Source: Deltaproteobacteria bacterium
Lineage (GTDB): Bacteria; Desulfobacterota; Syntrophia; Syntrophales; Smithellaceae
Direction of reading: 5' to 3'
DNA: 12,036 nt
Assembly: GCA_017860985.1 (NCBI GenBank)
Contig: JAGFXG010000021.1
Location: forward strand, 1-12,036
Below the pieces are notes generated by a model that ran no database searches, had not been told where the DNA came from, and saw nothing but the letters and a program-made list of their open reading frames with translations. Of this stretch, positions 6,705 to 12,036 are shown piece by piece (position 1 is the stretch's first letter; each line of letters opens with the position of its first letter). Made by a program: the position numbers and the translations under genes.

Positions 6705-6720
6705 TGTGATTCAAATCAGA
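6705..6720. promoter_or_regulatory. Weak CRP/FNR-family-like palindrome
   Basis: TGTGA-TTCAAA-TCAGA resembles the TGTGA-N6-TCACA consensus with one mismatch in the first four bases of the second half-site and none in the first. It lies only 15 bases before the DUF3617 start and abuts its Shine-Dalgarno, a place suited to repression rather than activation. It could be chance. Confidence 0.2.
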
Positions 6721-6735
6721 TAAAGGAGAAAATTT

Positions 6736-7161
6736 ATGTGGAAAAGGATTATAATGGTTGTGGCAGTGTTTTCTTTTGTCGCGTTTTCCTGGGAGGCTTA
6801 TGCCCAGCTTAAAGACGGTCTGTGGGAAATTACCACACAGGTGGAAATCAAAGGGATGAAGCAGCAGATGCCACCCAACACGATCCGTCAATGCATTACC
6901 AAAAGCGATCCCGTTCCTAAAAACCAGGACAAAAATTTTGACTGTAAAACAATCAGCCAGAACGTAAGCGGCAATACGATCAATTATGCCGTGGAGTGCA
7001 AAGGCAATCAGGGAGTCATGACCGCAACAGGCCAGAGCACGTATACAGGCAGCACGATGTCCGGATCTACACAGACCAGGTTTATCATGAAAGGACAGCC
7101 GGAAGTGCAGATGGCAAACAGGCTGACGGGAAAGTACTTAGGGGCATGCCCCAAAAAATAA
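6736..7161 (+). CDS. Secreted DUF3617-family protein
   Basis: A 141-residue protein with a Sec signal peptide: WKR, then a hydrophobic core, and probable cleavage after AYA at residue 23. The mature part of about 118 residues would be periplasmic. It starts with LKDGLWEITTQVEIKGM, the typical opening of DUF3617 proteins, and has four cysteines (in RQCITK, FDCKTI, VECKGN and GACPKK) that could form two disulfides. It is rich in beta-prone Thr/Ser repeats such as TATGQSTYTGSTMSGSTQT (112-130 by eye), compatible with a small beta barrel. No biochemical function is known to me for this family. AAAGGAG lies 7 bases before ATG. The FabG-like gene follows after 15 bases, so the two are probably co-transcribed, though no functional link is evident. 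Confidence 0.85.
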   Translation: MWKRIIMVVAVFSFVAFSWEAYAQLKDGLWEITTQVEIKGMKQQMPPNTIRQCITKSDPVPKNQDKNFDCKTISQNVSGNTINYAVECKGNQGVMTATGQSTYTGSTMSGSTQTRFIMKGQPEVQMANRLTGKYLGACPKK

Positions 7162-7176
7162 AAAGGGAGATTTATT

Positions 7177-7926
7177 ATGAGACTGAAAGACAAAGTGGCA
7201 ATTGTAACCGGATCAGGACGCGGCATCGGTGAAGGCATTGTCTTGAGATTTGCCGAAGAAGGCGCGAAACTGGTTGTCAACGATGTGAACGAGGCAGATG
7301 CGAATGCCGTTGTGAATAGGGTCAAGGCGGCCGGCGGGCAGGCTGTTGCCGTTCTCGGTTCCGTGGCTGAACGCCCTGTGGTCCAGCAGATGGTGGATAC
7401 GGCGGTAAAAGAATTTGGCACGCTCGATATTATTGTCAACAACGCGGGGATTACCCGTGACAGCATTCTGCACAAGATGACCGATGAACAGTGGGATCCC
7501 GTCATCGCTGTCAACCTGAAGGGCGTATACTACGGTATTCAGTGTGCGGCGCGTGTCATGCGTGAGAAAGGTTATGGCAAAATCATCAATATTTCTTCGA
7601 CCAGTGCGCTGGGCAACGTCGGACAGCTCAACTACTCCGCCTCCAAGGCTGGCGTCATTGGGATGACCAAAACGGCGGCCAAGGAGCTGGGGGCGAAGGG
7701 TGTAAACGTCAACGCCATTGCACCGGGGATGATCTGGACGGACATGATGAAGAACATGCCGCCGGAAACGCTCAAGCAGATGGACATGATGCTGCCTTTT
7801 ATTGTGCCGATGAATCGCAAGGGCTCTCCTCAGGACATCGCCAATCTGGCGCTGTTCCTGGCTTCTGATGAAAGTTCGTTCATCACGGGACAGGTTATTT
7901 TCTGCGACGGCGGAATGAAGATGTAA
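7177..7926 (+). CDS. fabG: FabG-like short-chain dehydrogenase/reductase
   Basis: A 249-residue classical SDR, probably reducing 3-oxoacyl-ACP or 3-oxoacyl-CoA to the 3-hydroxy form, or the reverse. Seen: nucleotide-binding TGSGRGIGEG (11-20), NNAG (88-91), catalytic Asn113, Ser140, Tyr153 and Lys157 (NYSASKAG), and IAPGMIWTDM (181-190). The C-terminus GQVIFCDGGMKM is typical of FabG. After strand 2 the sequence VVNDVNE places Asp36 where an acidic residue usually selects NAD(H) over NADP(H); by inference this may be an NADH-linked or catabolic enzyme rather than the biosynthetic FabG. No fabD, acpP or fabF is adjacent, which also argues against the main fatty-acid synthesis cluster. GGGAG lies 7 bases before ATG. 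The gene ends before the hairpin terminator at 7989. Confidence 0.92.
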   Translation: MRLKDKVAIVTGSGRGIGEGIVLRFAEEGAKLVVNDVNEADANAVVNRVKAAGGQAVAVLGSVAERPVVQQMVDTAVKEFGTLDIIVNNAGITRDSILHKMTDEQWDPVIAVNLKGVYYGIQCAARVMREKGYGKIINISSTSALGNVGQLNYSASKAGVIGMTKTAAKELGAKGVNVNAIAPGMIWTDMMKNMPPETLKQMDMMLPFIVPMNRKGSPQDIANLALFLASDESSFITGQVIFCDGGMKM

Positions 7927-7988
7927 GAAAAGGCTATCAGACGATTAGACTGTCAGCTATGAGCCATGAGCTAAGATGAATTAAACAT

Positions 7989-8022
7989 AATATAGGGAAC
8001 GGTCACGACGGTTCCCTATATT
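7989..8022. terminator. Bidirectional hairpin terminator between convergent genes
   Basis: AATATAGGGAAC (7989-8000) pairs perfectly with GTTCCCTATATT (8011-8022), a 12-bp stem with a 10-base loop. On the plus strand TTGCTTTTA follows; on the minus strand ATGTTTAATT follows. The U tracts are modest, but the position between fabG (ends 7926) and the mutase (ends 8028) suits termination of both. Confidence 0.8.
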
Positions 8023-8027
8023 TGCTT

Positions 8028-10160
8028 TTATGTATACTTTTCTTCCAGCAGTTGAAGAACCCTGTCCGCCGAATCGGTGACGGGCGTGCCGGGGCCAAAG
8101 ATCCCCTTGACGCCTTTGGAATAGAGGAAATCATAATCCGCGGGAGGTATGACGCCGCCGACAACCACGATAATGTCTTCCCCTCCCATTTTTTTCAGGT
8201 TCTCGATCAGTTCCGGCACAAGGGTCTTGTGTCCTGCGGCTAGGCTCGATACACCAACCACATGCACGTCGTTTTCAATGGCCATTTTTGCCGCTTCTTC
8301 CGGGGTTTGAAACATCGGGCTTATATCCACATCGAATCCGATATCGGCGTAAGCCGTGGCAACCACCTTGATCCCCCGGTCATGGCCATCCTGTCCCATC
8401 TTGGTCACCATCTGGCGGGGGCGGCGTCCTGTTTTTTCCAGGAATATGTTTGTGCGCCCGCGCAAGGCCTCGAGAACTTCACTTTTTCCGTATTCCGATG
8501 AGTAGGCGCCGGAGATGACTCTTGTCGTCGCCACATAACGGCCAAACACTTTTTCCACGGCGTCGGACACTTCTCCTACGGTTGCCCTGAGCCGCACGGC
8601 TTCGATCGACGCCTCCAGGAGATTGCCGCCCTTTTCGGCCAAGGAGGTAATTTTCTCCAGGGCTTTCTGCACGGCCGCGTTGTTGCGCGTGGATTTGATC
8701 TGTTTGATGCGGCTGATCTGTTCGTCACGGACAGAACCCGGAATATCCAGCACGTCGATCGGTGTTTCTTCCTGAATGCAATATTTGTTGACGCCGACAA
8801 TGGTGTCCCTGCCCTGGTCGATCCGCGCCTGCCTGCGGGCGGCGGATTCTTCAATCCTCATCTTTGGCATACCGGTTTCGATTGCTTTTGCCATGCCCCC
8901 CAGTTCTTCGATTTCATCCATGATCTTACGGGCCTCCCGGATAATGGAAGCCGTCAGAGATTCAACATAGTAAGAACCGCCGAGGGGATCGACTACATGG
9001 CAGATTTGTGATTCCTCCTGGATGATGATCTGCGTGTTGCGGGCGATACGGGAAGAAAGAGGTGTGGGGAGGCTGACAGCCTCGTCAAACGAGTTGGTGT
9101 GAAGCGACTGGGTGCCGCCGAGAGCCGCCGCCAGAGCCTCCAGCGTGGTACGGATGATATTGTTGTAGGGATCCTGCTGGGTGAGGCTCCAGCCGGAAGT
9201 TTGCACATGCGTGCGCAGCACCGATGAACGGGGGTTGGCCGGGTTGAATCCACTGACGATTTCATGCCACAGGTAACGTGCCGCCCGCAGCATGGCGATC
9301 TCCATGAAAAAGTTCATGCCCACGCCGAAAAAGAAAGAAAGTCTCGGCGCAAATTCGTCGATCTTCAAACCGCCGTCAATGGCCGCACGGATGTATTCCT
9401 TGCCGTCGGCCAGCGTGAAGGCGGTCTGCAAAACGGAGTCCGCTCCCGCTTCCATAATGTGATAACCGCTGATGGAAACGGTGTTGTATTTCGGCATGTT
9501 TTTCGAACAGTAGGCGATGATGTCGGAAACAATCCGCATCGAGGGACGCGGGGGGTATATATAGGTGTTGCGGGTCAGAAATTCCTTGAGGATGTCGTTC
9601 TGGATAGTGCCTGTTAGAAGTTTCTGATCGACTCCCTGTTCCTCGGCCGCCACAATATAGCCCGCCAGGACCGGCAGCACGGCACCGTTCATCGTCATGG
9701 AAACGGAAACTTTCTCCAGGGGAATCCGGTCGAAAAGGATTTTCATGTCTTCGACGGAATCAATCGCCACCCCGGCCTTCCCTACGTCTCCCGCCACGCG
9801 GGGATGGTCAGAATCATAGCCCCGGTGCGTGGCCAGGTCAAAGGCTACCGATAAACCCGTCTGCCCGGCGGCCAGATTTTTGCGGTAGAACTCATTCGAT
9901 TCCCTTGCGGTGGCAAATCCCGCATACTGCCGGATGGTCCAGGCACGATTGGCATACATGGTGGCCGTTGGCCCCCGAAGGTAAGGGGCGAGGCCTGCGA
10001 GGGTGTTGACGGCGTCCAGTCCCTCCAGGTCGGAAGCCGTGTAAATGGGTTTGACGACGATACCTTCCGGTGTTTTCCAGTCTAGGGATTCGAGGGTGCT
10101 TCCTTTCAGCTCTTTGGCTGCGGCTTCACGCCATTTTTCTATTTGAATATGCTCAGACAC
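8028..10160 (-). CDS. scpA: Methylmalonyl-CoA mutase, single-chain, adenosylcobalamin-dependent
   Basis: Interconverts (R)-methylmalonyl-CoA and succinyl-CoA by a radical carbon-skeleton rearrangement; cytoplasmic, key step of propionate oxidation or formation. The 710-residue length fits a complete large subunit: TIM-barrel substrate domain (about 40-540) and C-terminal B12 domain (about 580-710). B12 signatures: [11 protein letters not shown] with Asp591 and axial His593, SSLAAGHKT, and GGVIPPADY. Substrate residues match the Propionibacterium mutase: Tyr69 (TMYANRAW, as Tyr89), Arg197 (TRNTY, as Arg207) and His234 (SISGYH, as His244). Tyr plus Arg indicates methylmalonyl-CoA rather than isobutyryl- or hydroxyisobutyryl-CoA. 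The start is GTG at 10160 with AAGGAG 6 bases upstream. A 43-codon ORF and a hybrid kinase precede it on the same strand. Epimerase and the MeaB/ArgK chaperone are not in the window. Confidence 0.96.
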   Translation of the reverse strand: MSEHIQIEKWREAAAKELKGSTLESLDWKTPEGIVVKPIYTASDLEGLDAVNTLAGLAPYLRGPTATMYANRAWTIRQYAGFATARESNEFYRKNLAAGQTGLSVAFDLATHRGYDSDHPRVAGDVGKAGVAIDSVEDMKILFDRIPLEKVSVSMTMNGAVLPVLAGYIVAAEEQGVDQKLLTGTIQNDILKEFLTRNTYIYPPRPSMRIVSDIIAYCSKNMPKYNTVSISGYHIMEAGADSVLQTAFTLADGKEYIRAAIDGGLKIDEFAPRLSFFFGVGMNFFMEIAMLRAARYLWHEIVSGFNPANPRSSVLRTHVQTSGWSLTQQDPYNNIIRTTLEALAAALGGTQSLHTNSFDEAVSLPTPLSSRIARNTQIIIQEESQICHVVDPLGGSYYVESLTASIIREARKIMDEIEELGGMAKAIETGMPKMRIEESAARRQARIDQGRDTIVGVNKYCIQEETPIDVLDIPGSVRDEQISRIKQIKSTRNNAAVQKALEKITSLAEKGGNLLEASIEAVRLRATVGEVSDAVEKVFGRYVATTRVISGAYSSEYGKSEVLEALRGRTNIFLEKTGRRPRQMVTKMGQDGHDRGIKVVATAYADIGFDVDISPMFQTPEEAAKMAIENDVHVVGVSSLAAGHKTLVPELIENLKKMGGEDIIVVVGGVIPPADYDFLYSKGVKGIFGPGTPVTDSADRVLQLLEEKYT

Positions 10161-10187
10161 AATAAACTCCTTGGCGAGATATGATAA

Positions 10188-10319
10188 TTACTTTTGTTGT
10201 GAGATCATGATCCGGCGTTGAAAGTCTGATAGGATTTGTTCGGGCGGGCGGCATTTTCTGAATCTGTGCCTTACCTCAAGAACCTGCCTGGCAGCAATGC
10301 GCAGGATATCCACTTTCAT
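10188..10319 (-). CDS. Small ORF of 43 codons overlapping the kinase stop
   Basis: ATG at 10319 overlaps the kinase TGA (10318-10316) as ATGA, a typical translational-coupling arrangement. The frame runs to TAA at 10188, 27 bases before the mutase GTG. The product starts MKVDILRIAARQVLEVRHRF and ends RRIMISQQK; it is basic (ten Arg, three Lys), likely mostly helical in its first half, with one Cys and no signal peptide or membrane segment. I do not recognise a family. It fills most of the 155-base gap, which could otherwise just be a mutase leader. Only a weak GGAAG lies upstream, about 11 bases away, so it would depend on ribosomes finishing the kinase. It may be a real small protein, a coupling leader peptide, or chance. 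Confidence 0.4.
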   Translation of the reverse strand: MKVDILRIAARQVLEVRHRFRKCRPPEQILSDFQRRIMISQQK

Positions 10320-12036
10320 GTCAGGTTTTCTTCCAATACCTTTTTGACATCCTCGAAACGGAAAGGTTTTTTCAGTGCAGCCTGGAAACCGTAATCCGCG
10401 TAATTTTTCATGACCGGATCGTCATACCCGGAAATGACAATGGCCTTGATGTCCGGGGCGGTTTTTTTTATCCGCGTCAATGCGGCTTTGCCGTCTAATC
10501 CTTTTCGAACCGAAAATGCCATCATGACGGCGCAGTATGGATGGCCATCATCCTGCGCTTTTTGATGTTCCTGTATTGCCTCCTGCCCCCCGGCAACGGT
10601 TGTTGCGTCAAAATCCAGTTGGTCGGCATAAAGTTGCACAAGTGTTCTGATATCCGGACTGTCGTCCATGATCAGAATTCGCCTCCGCGAAGTAACAAAC
10701 ACTTTTTCTTTGGAATCTGTATCAGGAGTTCCGTCCGGTTTCGCGGGAATGTACAGGCTAAAGGAGGCTCCGCCGGATTTCCCGGATTCGACGGTGATAA
10801 AGCCGCCATGCTTTTTCAAAACGGCGTTACATACGGCAAGCCCCATACCCTTGTCCTGTCCCGGTTCTTTTGTCGTGAAATACGGATCAAATATTCTGTC
10901 AATATGTTCCTGTGGAATCCCGGATCCGTTGTCTTCAAAAACAATCCGCAGATAAGGGCCATCCGCAAGCGGTAAGGTGTCGGTTTCCTTCAAATCGATA
11001 TTTTCAGCGCGAACCTTGATTGTTCCTCCGTCGGGCATAGCATCGCGGGCGTTTTCGGTGAGGTTGTTGAAACACTGCCTGATTTGAAGGTCGTCAATTT
11101 CAGCAGGCCAAAGACCTTTCTGGATCTCCATCAACGGGTTGACGGGTGATGACTTCAACGCGGTTTTAACAGTATCGCGAAGAATATGCTCAACTCGCTG
11201 CATTTTCAGCTTCGGCTGACCACCACGTGAAAAAGCAGAGAGGCGGCTGGTCAGTTCCCTGGTTTTTTCCAGGGACTGCTGTGCAGATTTCAGCCACTTT
11301 TGAGCGATATGGTCGGATTTGATGCCGAGAATGGCCATGTCGATATATCCCTGCACCAGCGTTAGGAGATTATTGAAATCATGAACGATTCCTCCCGCCA
11401 GAATGCCCAGGGACTGGAGCTTGACGGTATTTTGGAGGGCATCCTCCATCCTGCTGCGTTCCGTGATATCGTAAATCATTGTGTAAAGAAGCTTTTTCCC
11501 GTTTCGCTTCAACGATCCGCTAAAGACTTCTACGTCACGGATTGAACCGTCAGCCCGGCAGTGTTTGGAAACAAAATAATTACTCTTTTGCGTTGGGTCC
11601 AACATCATTTGTGCATCAAGTTCATCGCCGCTCAGCGCGCTGATTTCGGACATCTTCTTTTGTGTCAGTTCCTCCCGGTTCCACCCGTAATAAGCGCAGC
11701 CGACGCGGTTGGCATCCACGATGGATTTACTGTCCGGATCAATGAGCAACATGACCGTGTGACCGTTTTCGAACAGGCTTTTATAACATTCTTCGTTTTC
11801 AGGCGGCGTTTGAACCGGCAGATGCTTTTCGTTTTGCTTAAGCAGGTTGGTGCTTTCCAGAAGCCTTGACTCCATTAAACCGAGACGGCTTTCCAGATCC
11901 TTAGCCAGTCTTTCGCTCTCACGTGCCCGGTTAATACTATCCTGCCGCTGCTGTTCGAATTGCTTGAGCTGGTTTTCTTTTTCCTTCAGCAGTTTTTCAA
12001 GTTCCAGCAGCCGTTTTTCGTTTTGTTTGATGAGGG
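10316..12036 (-). CDS. PAS hybrid histidine kinase with a degenerate receiver, N-terminus outside the window
   Basis: The frame is open to the right edge, so the ATG at 11875 is internal. Residue numbers here count from that Met; 53 further codons are visible before it. Order: Glu/Lys/Gln-rich coiled coil (before residue 25); PAS domain (about 30-140, ending YDITERSRMEDAL); H-box LAGGIVHDFNNLL with His165; ATPase domain with N-box NLTENARDAM (271-280), DNGSGI (315-320), FDPYFTTKEPGQDKGMGL; and a receiver (398-519). The HDFNN H-box is typical of soluble or sensor hybrid kinases. In the receiver, acidic Asp404/Asp405, Ser482 and Lys503 remain, but the phospho-acceptor Asp reads Ala453 (VMMAFSV) and the following Pro reads Arg. 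No membrane segment is visible in the part present. It lies upstream of the small ORF and the mutase on the same strand, with no terminator evident between them. Confidence 0.92.
   Translation of the reverse strand, partial: LIKQNEKRLLELEKLLKEKENQLKQFEQQRQDSINRARESERLAKDLESRLGLMESRLLESTNLLKQNEKHLPVQTPPENEECYKSLFENGHTVMLLIDPDSKSIVDANRVGCAYYGWNREELTQKKMSEISALSGDELDAQMMLDPTQKSNYFVSKHCRADGSIRDVEVFSGSLKRNGKKLLYTMIYDITERSRMEDALQNTVKLQSLGILAGGIVHDFNNLLTLVQGYIDMAILGIKSDHIAQKWLKSAQQSLEKTRELTSRLSAFSRGGQPKLKMQRVEHILRDTVKTALKSSPVNPLMEIQKGLWPAEIDDLQIRQCFNNLTENARDAMPDGGTIKVRAENIDLKETDTLPLADGPYLRIVFEDNGSGIPQEHIDRIFDPYFTTKEPGQDKGMGLAVCNAVLKKHGGFITVESGKSGGASFSLYIPAKPDGTPDTDSKEKVFVTSRRRILIMDDSPDIRTLVQLYADQLDFDATTVAGGQEAIQEHQKAQDDGHPYCAVMMAFSVRKGLDGKAALTRIKKTAPDIKAIVISGYDDPVMKNYADYGFQAALKKPFRFEDVKKVLEENLT

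Noticed and set aside
7940..7975. Short quasi-palindrome around AGCTATGAGCCATGAGCT after fabG
   Set aside because: It is imperfect, lacks a T tract and has no other copy in the window; the stronger hairpin at 7989-8022 is the better terminator.

Overview
The window reads as chromosomal DNA of a Gram-negative bacterium, most likely a deltaproteobacterial (Desulfobacterota-type) anaerobe. This is inference: it rests on an outer-membrane lipoprotein of the SH3/NlpC-P60 type, a stand-alone cyclic-nucleotide-binding domain next to a pyruvoyl-dependent arginine decarboxylase, single-chain methylmalonyl-CoA mutase, and PAS hybrid kinases with an HDFNN H-box. I see no rRNA, tRNA, CRISPR array, IS element or phage gene, and no gene-free stretch longer than about 230 bases.

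Layout. Positions 1-3615 run on the minus strand: an SH3/NlpC-P60 lipoprotein joined in one open frame to most of the tRNA pseudouridine synthase TruA (3615-1516), then the Mg2+ transporter MgtE (1284-1), which has its own sigma70-like promoter and a leader with a possible hairpin and runs off the left edge. A 222-base divergent region holds promoter-like elements in both directions. Positions 3838-7926 run on the plus strand: a cyclic-nucleotide-binding-domain protein, PvlArgDC, an alpha/beta hydrolase, an orphan ParA-type ATPase, a secreted DUF3617 protein and a FabG-like reductase. A strong hairpin at 7989-8022 separates these from the convergent minus-strand block: a PAS hybrid histidine kinase (entering from the right edge, ending 10316), a 43-codon ORF overlapping its stop by ATGA, and methylmalonyl-CoA mutase (10160-8028).

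How they fit together. The decarboxylase makes agmatine and may be tied to the small sensor-like protein before it (18-base gap). The mutase interconverts methylmalonyl-CoA and succinyl-CoA and fits propionate or odd-chain metabolism; the kinase in front of it may be co-transcribed. The other plus-strand genes share direction and short gaps but do not form a pathway I can name.

Most unusual points: (1) the in-frame lipoprotein-TruA chimera, whose TruA part keeps the catalytic Asp but lacks the usual first ~30-40 residues; (2) a receiver domain in the hybrid kinase whose phospho-acceptor Asp is Ala; (3) the translationally overlapping small ORF before the mutase; (4) the cNMP-binding fold lacking both canonical ligand-contacting residues. 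I did not find a convincing new multi-gene system; the chimera is the strongest candidate for something undescribed, and it could also be a deletion or assembly artefact.
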